From Prochlorococcus sp. AG-409-L21 (GTDB lineage: Bacteria; Cyanobacteriota; Cyanobacteriia; PCC-6307; Cyanobiaceae): a stretch of DNA of 64,000 bases. A program made the position numbers and the translations under genes. Every line of letters starts with the position of its first letter. The first letter of the stretch is position 1. The notes below the pieces were generated by a model. The model had not been told where the DNA came from and did not search any database. It was given only the letters and a program-made list of their open reading frames with translations. Location of the stretch: the NCBI GenBank assembly GCA_003215475.1, contig QCKH01000006.1:1-64000 (forward strand), written 5' to 3'. Below, piece by piece: positions 19,032 to 28,014 of this stretch.

Positions 19032-20387
19032 ATGAAAAATTTTCTCCCATCCCTTACAGTTCCTTCTTCGCATATAGCTAAGGCTGGAATTATCCTTACT
19101 TCTTTATTTGCTGGACAGTGGATAGTAAGTGATTTGGTTCATCTCCCTTCAGGTGGGTTTCTTGTCCTTTTAGCAGGAGCAGGGTTTTTATTTCTTTATA
19201 AACCTTCTTCTGTCGGTTTTGTCCCACCATCAACTGTTAAGGGATGGATAAAGCGTTGTAATGATGTCTTAAGCCAGTTTGAATCATTAGAAGATCCAGA
19301 TAAATATTTAACAAACTCAATACACAGAACAGCTTCCCTAAACAAAGTACTATCTAGAAAACAATCTCAATCTTTAGAAATAATAAGTACTAAAGGAGTT
19401 GAATTACCAGAAACTAAGCTTCTTCAAGATGCAATTGTCGGTACAAATTCAATTGAATTTGCTTCTTCCTCTTCTCTTCCTCTTCATAATCAGTCCTGGG
19501 AATTCCCACATAAATTTGTCGAGAAGGATTTAATTATTTACTATTTGCCATTACCTTTGAGAGCAGTTGATCTGCTATGGCTTAAGAGTATTCCTTCAGA
19601 TTTGCCTTCATGGATTTTAATTTCATATAAAGATTCAGAGGATTGGCCAAATCAATTAAGAGAACTTCACTCTCAATTACCAGATAGATGGGTTAATCAC
19701 ATTATCAAATGGGATGCATCAAAAGATGATATAAAAAATGTACTAAGTCCAGTTAGAAGATTATTGAATAACACTACTAATAATATTGATCAAACCCGAC
19801 AAAGATTGCTCTCTAGGCTGCATCTTTCATGGCAGTCTGACTTGGAGTGCTTAAGAAGAGACAAATTTAGACTTATTCAAAATCGATCACAATGGCTCGT
19901 AGCTGGAGCAGTGTTTGCTTCTCCCCTTCCTTCTACAGACCTACTTTCAGTAGCAGTAGTTAATGGGTTGATGATTCAGGAAATGGGAAAAATTTGGTCT
20001 TGTGATATTAAGCCAGAACTCTTGACTGAAGTCGCCCGACAATTAGCTATTGCAGCTCTTGCTCAAGGAGTTGTTGAATGGAGTGGTCAAGCTTTATTAA
20101 GCGTAGCTAAATTGCATGGAGGTACCTGGCTTGCAGCTGGTTCAATGCAAGCAGTAAGTGCAGCTTATTTAACTAGAGTAGTAGGTACTTCTATGGCAGA
20201 TTGGATGGCATTGAATAATGGAGTAGCAAAGCCTGATTTAGATTTGCTTAAATTACAAGCTCCCGGATTGATCTCAAAAGCGGCAGAAAAAGAAAAAGTC
20301 AATTGGTCTAATTTCCTGGTTCAATCAAAGAATTGGGCCTTATCTCAAATAAATGATCACCAAAATATTCAAATTCAAACAAACTAG
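19032..20387 (+). CDS. DUF697 membrane protein with a degenerate GTPase domain
   Basis: 451 residues. Two hydrophobic segments lie at about 15-55. The C-terminal part (about 285-395) contains 'FASPLPSTDLLSVAVVNG', clearly related to 'LLTPLPGVDLLGAAVVNG' of the DUF697 GTPase at 50103-51641. The middle domain lines up with that GTPase but has lost its motifs: no GxxxxGK(S/T) P-loop, no DTPG, and NKCD replaced by YKDS. It is therefore probably a pseudo-GTPase, possibly a partner of the active one. An AAGGAGG precedes the start by 12 bases. The mnt genes follow downstream. Function is unknown. Confidence 0.85.
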   Translation: MKNFLPSLTVPSSHIAKAGIILTSLFAGQWIVSDLVHLPSGGFLVLLAGAGFLFLYKPSSVGFVPPSTVKGWIKRCNDVLSQFESLEDPDKYLTNSIHRTASLNKVLSRKQSQSLEIISTKGVELPETKLLQDAIVGTNSIEFASSSSLPLHNQSWEFPHKFVEKDLIIYYLPLPLRAVDLLWLKSIPSDLPSWILISYKDSEDWPNQLRELHSQLPDRWVNHIIKWDASKDDIKNVLSPVRRLLNNTTNNIDQTRQRLLSRLHLSWQSDLECLRRDKFRLIQNRSQWLVAGAVFASPLPSTDLLSVAVVNGLMIQEMGKIWSCDIKPELLTEVARQLAIAALAQGVVEWSGQALLSVAKLHGGTWLAAGSMQAVSAAYLTRVVGTSMADWMALNNGVAKPDLDLLKLQAPGLISKAAEKEKVNWSNFLVQSKNWALSQINDHQNIQIQTN

Positions 20388-20438
20388 CCATATAAAATAT
20401 ATTGCTTTTGCATTATGTTTAAATATATAAAATAAGTT

Positions 20439-20442
20439 AGGA
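20439..20442 (+). promoter_or_regulatory. ribosome-binding site that supports an AUU start for mntC
   Basis: AGGA, within TTAGGA, sits six bases before ATT 20449 and nine before ATT 20452. No ATG, GTG or TTG occurs in this frame between the TAA at 20428-20430 and the TTG at 20560. The stretch in between encodes a textbook lipoprotein signal peptide, so an AUU start here is the simplest reading. Confidence 0.5.
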
Positions 20443-20448
20443 TCATTT

Positions 20449-21378
20449 ATTATTAATAAGTTTTTTAGATCAACAGGGCCATTATTAGCTGCTCTTTTAT
20501 TACTTTCTTGTAAGGCAAATGATGATAAACTTATATCATCAAATTCCCCCTCAAAACCTTTGGTGATAACCACTTTTACAGTTTTAGCTGATATGGCTAG
20601 AAGTATTGCTGGTGAAAGGTTGGAAGTTAAATCAATTACTAAGCCAGGGGTAGAAATTCATGGTTATAAACCCACGCCAAGTGATTTGGTTAAGTCCTCA
20701 AAAGCAAATTTAATAATAGAAAATGGTCTTGGACTTGAACTTTGGGCAAGAAAATTCACTTCATCTTTAGATGGTATCCCTAAGGTTGTTTTAACTGATG
20801 GGATGAAGCCACTACTTATTGAGGGTGATGTATACAATGGTAAGCCTAATCCTCATGCTTGGATATCTCCTAAGAGAGCATTACATTATGTAGATAAATT
20901 GATGGAAGCATTTATCTCAATAGACCCTGAGGGTGAATCATTTTATTTAAAAAAAGGAAAATCATATAAAAAAGAATTACGTCAAATAGATAAAGAGTTA
21001 ACCATTGCTTTAAAAGAAATACCTCCTCACCAAAGGTTGTTAGTTACTTGTGAGGGGGCATTATCTTATTTAGCTTCGGATTATGGTTTCCAAGAAGCTT
21101 ATTTATGGCCTGTTAATGCAGAGAGTCAGGTGACTCCAAGAAGGATGGAACGGTTAATTGAGAAAGTCGTAAAAACGAAAGTACCTGTTGTCTTTTGTGA
21201 ATCTACTGTCAGTGAAAAACCTCAACTGGAAGTTGCGCGAGCCACTAAAACAACTTTTGGTGGTAAGTTTTTTGTTGACTCACTATCCGATGCTGATGGC
21301 CCAGCTCCGAATCTTCTTGACCTTCAGCGTCACAATCTCAAGCTTATTTTGAATGGTTTCTTACCTACAAAGAATTAA
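20449..21378 (+). CDS. mntC: manganese-type ABC transporter substrate-binding lipoprotein
   Basis: 309 residues if translation begins at ATT 20449. The first standard start is TTG 20560, which gives 272 residues and removes the signal peptide INKFFRSTGPLLAALLLLSC with its LLSC lipobox. It binds a metal ion outside the membrane and delivers it to the permease. Likely ligands are His in EIHGYKP, His in NPHAWISP, Glu in VTCEGALSYL and Asp in FVDSLSD. This His-His-Glu-Asp set fits manganese rather than zinc, where the third ligand is His. ATPase and permease genes follow with a 2-base gap and then an overlap. The family is certain; the start is the open point. Confidence 0.88.
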   Translation: MINKFFRSTGPLLAALLLLSCKANDDKLISSNSPSKPLVITTFTVLADMARSIAGERLEVKSITKPGVEIHGYKPTPSDLVKSSKANLIIENGLGLELWARKFTSSLDGIPKVVLTDGMKPLLIEGDVYNGKPNPHAWISPKRALHYVDKLMEAFISIDPEGESFYLKKGKSYKKELRQIDKELTIALKEIPPHQRLLVTCEGALSYLASDYGFQEAYLWPVNAESQVTPRRMERLIEKVVKTKVPVVFCESTVSEKPQLEVARATKTTFGGKFFVDSLSDADGPAPNLLDLQRHNLKLILNGFLPTKN

Positions 21379-21380
21379 TA

Positions 21381-22166
21381 ATGGAATTATTTCGCAATAC
21401 TGATGAAGTGGAAGCCTTGAGAATTCAAGCTGACCAGGTTTGTGTTGACTATAACGGTACTCTTGCTCTCTATGACGCAAGCCTAAAGCTAAAAGCAGGA
21501 TGTATTTGTGGACTGGTAGGGATGAATGGAGCAGGAAAATCTACTTTTTTTAAGGCCTTGATGGGCTTTGTAAGGCCTTCCAGAGGCAAAATTCTTATCA
21601 ATGGAAGTTCAGTAACCACAGCCCAAAAAGACCAGGCAGTCGCTTATGTACCTCAAAATGATGGAGTTGATTGTTCCTTCCCTGTAAGTGTTTGGGATGT
21701 TGTGATGATGGGGAGATATGGATCAATGAATTTCCTAAGAGTACCTAGAGAGTCAGATAAAAGAGCAGTGTTTGATGCGCTTGAGCGAGTTGAATTAGTC
21801 AGTTTGCGTAATAGGCCAATAGGTTCCCTTTCAGGAGGACAAAGGAAACGTGCTTTTCTTGCTCGAGCAATTGCCCAGAGAGCTTCAGTTTTGTTGTTAG
21901 ATGAACCTTTCGCAGGGGTAGATATCAGAACAGAAAAGCTTATGGCTGACTTGTTTGTACAATTGAGACAGGATTCAAGATCAATTCTTATTTCAACTCA
22001 TGATTTAAGCCATGTTAGGGATTTTTGTGATGTAGTAGTTCTTATTAATAAGACTGTTCTTGCATATGGTGAAACTTCCGAAGTCTTTACTTCTGAGAAT
22101 CTTTCAATGACTTTTGGAGGCATGAAACCTGATCCAATATCTGGATCAATTTCTTTTGATGAGTAA
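21381..22166 (+). CDS. mntA: manganese/metal ABC transporter ATP-binding protein
   Basis: 261 residues. All ABC motifs are present: Walker A GMNGAGKST near residue 47, Q-loop VPQNDGVD, signature LSGGQRKR, Walker B VLLLDEPFAGVD and the switch His in STHDLSH. It powers metal import with the upstream lipoprotein and downstream permease. It starts two bases after the lipoprotein stop and its end overlaps the permease start. Manganese is inferred from the ligands of the binding protein; zinc or iron specificity is possible. Confidence 0.92.
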   Translation: MELFRNTDEVEALRIQADQVCVDYNGTLALYDASLKLKAGCICGLVGMNGAGKSTFFKALMGFVRPSRGKILINGSSVTTAQKDQAVAYVPQNDGVDCSFPVSVWDVVMMGRYGSMNFLRVPRESDKRAVFDALERVELVSLRNRPIGSLSGGQRKRAFLARAIAQRASVLLLDEPFAGVDIRTEKLMADLFVQLRQDSRSILISTHDLSHVRDFCDVVVLINKTVLAYGETSEVFTSENLSMTFGGMKPDPISGSISFDE

Positions 22167-23034
22167 ATATATGAATGACTTATTTATTACTTCTCAGACT
22201 TTTGCATTCCTTTTAGACCCACTTTCTCATGAGTTCATGAGAAGGGCATTAATGATAAGTGCTTTAGTCGGAGGAGTATGTGGTCTTCTTTCTTGTTATA
22301 TGACCTTGAAAGGATGGGCTTTAATGGGTGATGCTGTTTCTCATGCTGTTATGCCAGGAGTTGTAGTTGCATATGCATTGGGACTCCCTTTTTCATTAGG
22401 CGCATTTGTTTTTGGCGTTGGCTCAGTAGCTTTAATAGGGTTTGTTAAACAAAAATCTAGAGTTAAAGAAGATACTATTATTGGATTAGTTTTTACTGGC
22501 TTCTTTGCTCTTGGATTAGTTCTAGTTTCGAAAATCAAAAGTAATATTGATCTAATGCATATTCTTTTTGGTAGTCCATTAGGTATATCAGATTCTGATG
22601 TTCACCAAACGATATTAATTTGCTTGATTGTTGTTTTAGTATTAATTATATATAGGAGGGACTTAATGCTGTACTGTTTTGACCCTACGCATGCTAGATC
22701 TATAGGTATAAACACAGGCTTGCTTCATTATCTTTTACTTTCAGTCTTATCATTAGCTGCAGTGGCAGGTTTGCAAACAGTTGGAATAATATTAGTTGTT
22801 GCAATGTTGATAACTCCAGGTGCTACAGCTTATTTGCTTACAGATCGTTTTGACCGAATGACTTTTATTGCAGTTATTAGTAGTATTATTTCAAGTGTTT
22901 TGGGTGTTTATATAAGTTATTGGTTTGATATTGAGACAGGAGGTTCTATTGTTCTTGTTCAAACTACATTATTTCTTTTAGCTTTTCTTTTTGCCCCTAG
23001 ATATGGAATCTTGAAAATCAATAATCTAAATTAG
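22159..23034 (+). CDS. mntB: manganese/metal ABC transporter permease (ABC-3 family)
   Basis: 291 residues with about eight membrane segments. The ABC-3 family hallmarks are seen: 'GDAVSHAVMPGVVVAYALG' near residue 57, 'ARSIGINTGLLHYLLLSVLSLAAVAGLQTVG' and 'LVVAMLITPGATAYLL'. It forms the membrane channel of the metal importer. ATG 22159 overlaps the ATPase stop by 8 bases, which suggests translational coupling; ATG 22171 is an alternative. This ends the three-gene unit. Confidence 0.92.
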   Translation: MSKYMNDLFITSQTFAFLLDPLSHEFMRRALMISALVGGVCGLLSCYMTLKGWALMGDAVSHAVMPGVVVAYALGLPFSLGAFVFGVGSVALIGFVKQKSRVKEDTIIGLVFTGFFALGLVLVSKIKSNIDLMHILFGSPLGISDSDVHQTILICLIVVLVLIIYRRDLMLYCFDPTHARSIGINTGLLHYLLLSVLSLAAVAGLQTVGIILVVAMLITPGATAYLLTDRFDRMTFIAVISSIISSVLGVYISYWFDIETGGSIVLVQTTLFLLAFLFAPRYGILKINNLN

Positions 23035-23044
23035 TTTTAAATAT

Positions 23045-24241
23045 ATGCCTACTAATCTACGTAAATACAATTTAGGCAAGAATAATAATTGGTTTTGGTG
23101 GCCACTATTTCCTCTATATCCTTATGGCTCTAGAAGTACTACTTTTTCTGAGATAGTTGCTAATCAAGTTTGGAGTTTTGAACAGCTTCAAGGCCTTTAT
23201 TATGTTGCTGTTCCTATAAGGATGACAGTATTAAAGGTATCTAAGGGCTTGATGTTAATCAATCCTTTGCCTCCAACAAAAGATTTGATTACAGCATTAC
23301 GGGGTTTAGAAAAAAAGTATGGCCCGGTTGTGTCAATTGTTTTGCCTACAGCTTCTGGCCTAGAGCATAAAATTTCCATGCCAGCAATGGCTCGCGTATT
23401 TTCTAAAGCCATACTTTGGGTTTGTCCTGGCCAGTGGAGCTTTCCACTCTCCTTGCCTTTGTCATGGTTAGGATTTCCAGCTGAAAGAACTCGTACTTTG
23501 TTGGCAGATGGCTTACCTTTTAAAGGTAGTTGTGATTGGATTTCTTTAGGACCAATAGATATTGGGCTTGGCCGGTTTCAAGAAATTGCTTGTTATCACA
23601 AAGATTCACAATCTTTAGTTGTAACTGATGCCTTAATTGGTATTGAATCTGAACCCCCACAAATTTTTGATTTAGACCCTACCCCTCTTTTATTTCATGC
23701 AAGAGAAACTGGCGATCAACTTCTCAATGATTCTCCAGATATAAGAAAAAAGGGTTGGGCAAGACTTGTTCTATTTGCTTCATATTTAAAACCGAACAAA
23801 TTAAAAATTCCTCCAATTAATCAAGTATTGAAAAACAGTTTTAAACCAGGTTTGAGGACTATTAAATCGCATTTTGGTATATATCCCTTTAAATGGGAAA
23901 AAGGATGGGAGTTATCTGCCAATGAGATAATTGGAAAAGAGAAACCGCTTATTCAAGTTGCACCTGTTATTAAAAGACTTGTTTTCCCTAGGGCCAAAAT
24001 TGAATTCCTAAGATGGTTAGATGAATTGAAGAGCCTCAGTGGTATGAAAAGACTCATTCCAGCTCATTACTCAGCACCTATAGCTTTTACAAAAGAAGAT
24101 TGTATAGCTTTAAGAAAAAAAATAAATTTTGCAGAATGGTCCCCTTCTAAAAATAATTGGTCTTTTCTAGATTATTTAGATGGGAGCCTTCTAAAGCAGG
24201 GGGTGGTGCCTAAAAATCCTCTTGAAAAATTTAGAGATTAA
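23045..24241 (+). CDS. DUF4336 protein, metallo-beta-lactamase-like fold
   Basis: 398 residues. 'LINPLPPTKDLITALRGLEKKYGPVVSIVLPTASGLEHK' near residues 75-115 is the DUF4336 hallmark, related to the metallo-beta-lactamase fold but without the classical HxHxDH zinc motif. No signal peptide is seen. Members are widespread in cyanobacteria and plants and are uncharacterised. It follows the metal importer by 10 bases and could be cotranscribed. Its last 11 bases overlap the end of the convergent DUF760 gene. Confidence 0.85.
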   Translation: MPTNLRKYNLGKNNNWFWWPLFPLYPYGSRSTTFSEIVANQVWSFEQLQGLYYVAVPIRMTVLKVSKGLMLINPLPPTKDLITALRGLEKKYGPVVSIVLPTASGLEHKISMPAMARVFSKAILWVCPGQWSFPLSLPLSWLGFPAERTRTLLADGLPFKGSCDWISLGPIDIGLGRFQEIACYHKDSQSLVVTDALIGIESEPPQIFDLDPTPLLFHARETGDQLLNDSPDIRKKGWARLVLFASYLKPNKLKIPPINQVLKNSFKPGLRTIKSHFGIYPFKWEKGWELSANEIIGKEKPLIQVAPVIKRLVFPRAKIEFLRWLDELKSLSGMKRLIPAHYSAPIAFTKEDCIALRKKINFAEWSPSKNNWSFLDYLDGSLLKQGVVPKNPLEKFRD

Positions 24242-24581
24242 TATCTTCAGGTTTTATAGACATCTCTTCATCTGTTAATAGTGATTCTTCAAGTTCCTTT
24301 CTTTGTTCCATTTGTCTGAGAAAGTAGCCAGTCATCATTGCTGAGGCCAGAAGATTGGCGAAATGGTCCCTAGAAGAAGTTACTTTGACTTCGAACTGAT
24401 CTCCTGGGAGCATTCCAAGCAACCCTTGTACGTTGTGCCTAATTATGTCTTGAATATCTGTGCTGGCTGATTTAGCTACTCTTTGAAGAACGTCAGGAGA
24501 CTGCTCTTGAAGATATTGAATTAGGGCATTACCTTCATTTCCATCATTGTTATCAGTGGCAAGAAACTCTGGGTTAAACAT
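24231..24581 (-). CDS. DUF760 family protein
   Basis: 116 residues from ATG 24581 (MFNPEFLATDN), the usual family start. A 29-residue upstream extension is possible but has no family support and would reach towards lepB. The core 'LIQYLQEQSPDVLQRVAKSASTDIQDIIRHNVQGLLGMLP' and 'ANLLASAMMTGYFLRQMEQRKELE' are typical. DUF760 proteins occur throughout cyanobacteria and in plastids; plant relatives have been linked to chloroplast protein turnover, but the cyanobacterial role is unknown. Confidence 0.88.
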   Translation of the reverse strand: MFNPEFLATDNNDGNEGNALIQYLQEQSPDVLQRVAKSASTDIQDIIRHNVQGLLGMLPGDQFEVKVTSSRDHFANLLASAMMTGYFLRQMEQRKELEESLLTDEEMSIKPEDINL

Positions 24582-24627
24582 CCAAATGAGCTCTATATAT
24601 ATAAAGACCTTATCGCAAGACGGTCTT

Positions 24628-25215
24628 TTAAGTTGATTTATTTTTGGCGGGGAACCGAATAAAACCAATTTTTTTTAAAGGCCAATATCTGAAAGTGGCT
24701 GACCCGACAAGATTCTCGGCTGGTAATGGTCCCCAAAGATGTGAATCTAAACTGTTGTTTCTATTGTCTCCTAAAACCCAAATTGAATCTCTCGGAACAA
24801 TTATTGAAGGCATATCATATTTAATTTCTTCAATAACCCATGGTTCATTAATTATCTGATTATTCCTAATTAGCTGACCATCTTTAACTTCGATTTTGTC
24901 TCCGGGAATCCCAACTACTCTTTTAATTAATGCTTGATTAACTTCATACCCTGCATTTACAAGGGCTTGCGGTGGCCTAAATACTACTATCGATTCTGTT
25001 TGGGTTTTTTTATTAAATATCCGGTTTAGTTTTGGAGTTATTTTTTCGACTAGTATTTTGTCTTTAATTTCAAGAGTAGGCAACATAGAACCAGAGGGGA
25101 TCCATCTTGGTTCTATAACTTGCCACCTTAAGAACAAAGCGAGAAGTATCCATATAACAAGCCCCTTCCAACTGTTGTTTTTAGTTTTTGTTTCTTTTGG
25201 ATCTGAAAATGTCAT
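24628..25215 (-). CDS. lepB: signal peptidase I
   Basis: 195 residues. One N-terminal membrane segment (about 15-33) anchors the enzyme. The catalytic Ser is in SGSMLPTL near residue 42 and the Lys in ALIKRVVGIPGD near residue 93. The box 'GDNRNNSLDSHLWGPLP' is diagnostic. It removes signal peptides from exported proteins at the membrane. It starts close to the menD promoter region and runs divergently from menD. Confidence 0.96.
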   Translation of the reverse strand: MTFSDPKETKTKNNSWKGLVIWILLALFLRWQVIEPRWIPSGSMLPTLEIKDKILVEKITPKLNRIFNKKTQTESIVVFRPPQALVNAGYEVNQALIKRVVGIPGDKIEVKDGQLIRNNQIINEPWVIEEIKYDMPSIIVPRDSIWVLGDNRNNSLDSHLWGPLPAENLVGSATFRYWPLKKIGFIRFPAKNKST

Positions 25216-25326
25216 TTAAAAATTGGGTGAAAAGCCCAAAACATTCTTCTTTTTGAGAAGATTACATTAGTTACTTTTGCTGCACTGTCATTATCACGCA
25301 TTAATTTTTTTATTTCCCTTAGGGTT

Positions 25327-27054
25327 TTGAGGTCTTTTATAGACAGAGGGTTGAGCAATATAATCCTTTGCCCTGGAAGCCGCTCGGCCCCGCTGGCTTT
25401 AGCCGCGGTGGGATTATCTGAAGAATCTGGAATAAATGTTTATAAGGCAATAGATGAAAGATCTGCAGCCTTTATGGCATTGGGATTAGGTGCTGCTAGT
25501 GGTAAAGCATCAATTGTTATAACTACTTCTGGCACGGCTGTTAGTAATCTTTTATCAGCAGCAGTTGAGGCGGATCGTTCATGTCAACCAATTATCTTCT
25601 TAACAGCTGACCGCCCTAGAAGATTAAAAGAATGTGGTGCTAATCAGAGTGTCAATCAGGAGGATTTCCTAGCATCAGTTTGTCGAAAAGTATTTATCGC
25701 AGAAGTTAATGGAGTTCATTTGTTATCTTCTACTTCTATAAATTCAATGGTTAATACTATATGGGATTATGCTCATTCTCCAGCTGGACCAGTACATTTA
25801 AATTTTCCTATTGAAGAACCCTTACATCCCTCATTCATTGAACAAAAAGAAGTATGGAATGGATGGAATCCAGTTGCTTTTAAAGATAAATGCTTCCTTC
25901 TTGACTCTGTAAAAGAAAATATAGTTTCAGATCCAACTAAAGGATTCAATACGTTAGACCCTTTTAAGGAAGGACTTATAGTTGCTGGCCCTTGGAGAGG
26001 AGCTCCAGAAAATTTATTATCTTTTAAAAATGCTTTAAGGGATTTTCAATCTTTGACAGGTTGGCCAGTTTTTGCTGACCCCTTATCTGGTGTTTCTTTT
26101 AATCAGCCAGGGATGATTTGTTTTTGGGAATTATTGATTTCATGTCAAAAGTCAATAAAATCTCAAAACTTACAGATCTTACGATTAGGACCTTTGCCTT
26201 CTAGCAGAAGATTGGAACTTTTTTTACAGAATCATCCTAAGAATCAGATATTAATAACTGAATTTGAGAAAAGATATCTTGATCCTCTTCATCTTGCTAA
26301 ACAGTATTCTCATGGATTATCTTCTTGGGTGAAAATATTTAACGATCAAAAATTTACTAAAGAAAATAAGTTCATTGAAGTCTCTTCGAAACTCCTTCGT
26401 GATTGTCAGGTAAAGGATAAGAAGATTAAGATTATATTGAATAAAAAGTTAAAAACCAAAGGAGCAATTTCTGAGCCATCTATTTCTAGATATTTATTAG
26501 ATTTTATTCCTTTAGACTTTCCAGTAATGTTATCTGCTAGTAGTCCTGTTAGAGACTTCTTGTCTTATTCTGGCTCTTTAGCATTTTCTAGAAGATGTTT
26601 TAGTTTTCGAGGTGCTTCTGGTATTGACGGTAATTTGTCTTTGGCTGTTGGACTTTCTACTGAAATTGGCCCCTTGCTTTTGATGTGTGGTGATTTAGCA
26701 TTTTTACATGATACAAATGCTCTTTTACTCTCACAACCTACTAATAATCCATTAATAATCCTGCTTATTGATAATCAAGGAGGAGGTATATTTAAACAGT
26801 TAAACTTAGACAAATTTTATAAAGGTAATATCAATGAAATTTTTACTATGCCACAGCAAATCGATCACCTTAAGATTGCAAAAACTTATGGCATTCCTTT
26901 TAAAGATATCTTTTGCATAGAGGATTTGAAGTTAGCATTCGAATGGGCTATGAAATTTTGCGGTCCAGTTATAATAAGAGCTAGAACCGATTCTCAAGCC
27001 GATAATTTACTAAGAAAAAATATTATTGATGCTATCAATAAAGAATTTAAATGA
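25327..27054 (+). CDS. menD: SEPHCHC synthase (MenD), true start probably upstream
   Basis: 575 residues from TTG 25327. It is a thiamine-diphosphate enzyme that joins 2-oxoglutarate to isochorismate in phylloquinone synthesis, the vitamin K1 used in photosystem I. Motifs: ILCPGSRSAPLALA, the cofactor Glu in YKAIDERSAAF, and 'RGASGIDGNLSLAVGL...GDLAFLHDTNALL'. Only about 15 residues precede PGSRS, where relatives have nearly twice that. The frame is open upstream and encodes INFFISLRVLRSFIDRGL, which fits the missing helix, but it has no ATG, GTG or TTG. ATT 25300 or CTG 25285 may be used. Identity is certain; the start is not. Confidence 0.93.
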   Translation: MRSFIDRGLSNIILCPGSRSAPLALAAVGLSEESGINVYKAIDERSAAFMALGLGAASGKASIVITTSGTAVSNLLSAAVEADRSCQPIIFLTADRPRRLKECGANQSVNQEDFLASVCRKVFIAEVNGVHLLSSTSINSMVNTIWDYAHSPAGPVHLNFPIEEPLHPSFIEQKEVWNGWNPVAFKDKCFLLDSVKENIVSDPTKGFNTLDPFKEGLIVAGPWRGAPENLLSFKNALRDFQSLTGWPVFADPLSGVSFNQPGMICFWELLISCQKSIKSQNLQILRLGPLPSSRRLELFLQNHPKNQILITEFEKRYLDPLHLAKQYSHGLSSWVKIFNDQKFTKENKFIEVSSKLLRDCQVKDKKIKIILNKKLKTKGAISEPSISRYLLDFIPLDFPVMLSASSPVRDFLSYSGSLAFSRRCFSFRGASGIDGNLSLAVGLSTEIGPLLLMCGDLAFLHDTNALLLSQPTNNPLIILLIDNQGGGIFKQLNLDKFYKGNINEIFTMPQQIDHLKIAKTYGIPFKDIFCIEDLKLAFEWAMKFCGPVIIRARTDSQADNLLRKNIIDAINKEFK

Positions 27055-27100
27055 AATTTTAGTGATTTAGTAAAATAATTAAGAACAGTGTTTAATAAAT

Positions 27101-27979
27101 TTGGAATTTCCGAATTCATCAAGAAGAGTTCTTCCAGGGAAGGTTTCGGTTTCTTGGAATAGTTGGGGTACTTATTCTGATATTTTTCTTGATAGAACAG
27201 ATGATGGTATAGCTCGATTAGCCATAAATCGTCCTGAGAAAAGAAACGCTTTTAGACCTTTGACAATTTCTGAACTGTGTCATGCATTTACTAAAATACG
27301 AGACGATAAGAATATTGGAGTTGTTTTATTTACTGGCGTTTCTCCAAGTCTCGATGGAGGATTCTCTTTTTGTTCTGGGGGAGATCAGAGTGTTAGAGGA
27401 GATGGAGGTTATTTAGATATTGATGGTTTACCTCGCCTAAATGTTCTTGACTTGCAGAGAATCATTAGAAGTATTCCTAAAGTTGTAATAGCCCTTGTTT
27501 CAGGCTATGCAATTGGGGGAGGTCAGGTTCTGCATCTTTTATGCGATTTAAGCTTGGCTGCTGAGAATGCTGTGTTTGGTCAAACAGGGCCCAAGGTCGG
27601 AAGCTTTGATGGCGGTTTCGGAGCAGGTTACCTTGCAAGAGTTGTTGGTCAAAGAAAAGCAAGAGAAATTTGGTTTTTATGTAGGCAATACAATGCTCAA
27701 GAAGCTTTGAAGATGGGACTAGTTAATTCCGTCATACCTATTGATGAATTAGAAGCTGAAGGGGTTAGATGGGCTAAGGAAATTCTTCAACAAAGTCCTA
27801 CTGCAATAAGATGTTTGAAAGCTTCTTTCAATGCTGAGACAGATGGATTGAGTGGCATTCAAGAGCTCGCAGGTCAAGCAACTCACCTTTTTTATAGAAC
27901 AGATGAGGCTAGAGAAGGTAAAGATGCTTTCTTACAAAAGCGAAGACCTGACTTCTCAGAATTCGATTGGTTGCCATAA
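27101..27979 (+). CDS. menB: 1,4-dihydroxy-2-naphthoyl-CoA synthase
   Basis: 292 residues. It closes the second ring of the phylloquinone headgroup from o-succinylbenzoyl-CoA. It has the crotonase fold with '[15 protein letters not shown]', [11 protein letters not shown], the oxyanion-hole segment '[18 protein letters not shown]' and '[20 protein letters not shown]'. TTG 27101 is the first available start after an in-frame stop. It lies 46 bases after menD, so the two quinone genes are probably cotranscribed. Confidence 0.96.
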   Translation: MEFPNSSRRVLPGKVSVSWNSWGTYSDIFLDRTDDGIARLAINRPEKRNAFRPLTISELCHAFTKIRDDKNIGVVLFTGVSPSLDGGFSFCSGGDQSVRGDGGYLDIDGLPRLNVLDLQRIIRSIPKVVIALVSGYAIGGGQVLHLLCDLSLAAENAVFGQTGPKVGSFDGGFGAGYLARVVGQRKAREIWFLCRQYNAQEALKMGLVNSVIPIDELEAEGVRWAKEILQQSPTAIRCLKASFNAETDGLSGIQELAGQATHLFYRTDEAREGKDAFLQKRRPDFSEFDWLP

Positions 27980-28014
27980 CCTACTAGGATTCCTTACATT
28001 CAAAAAATTTTTAA

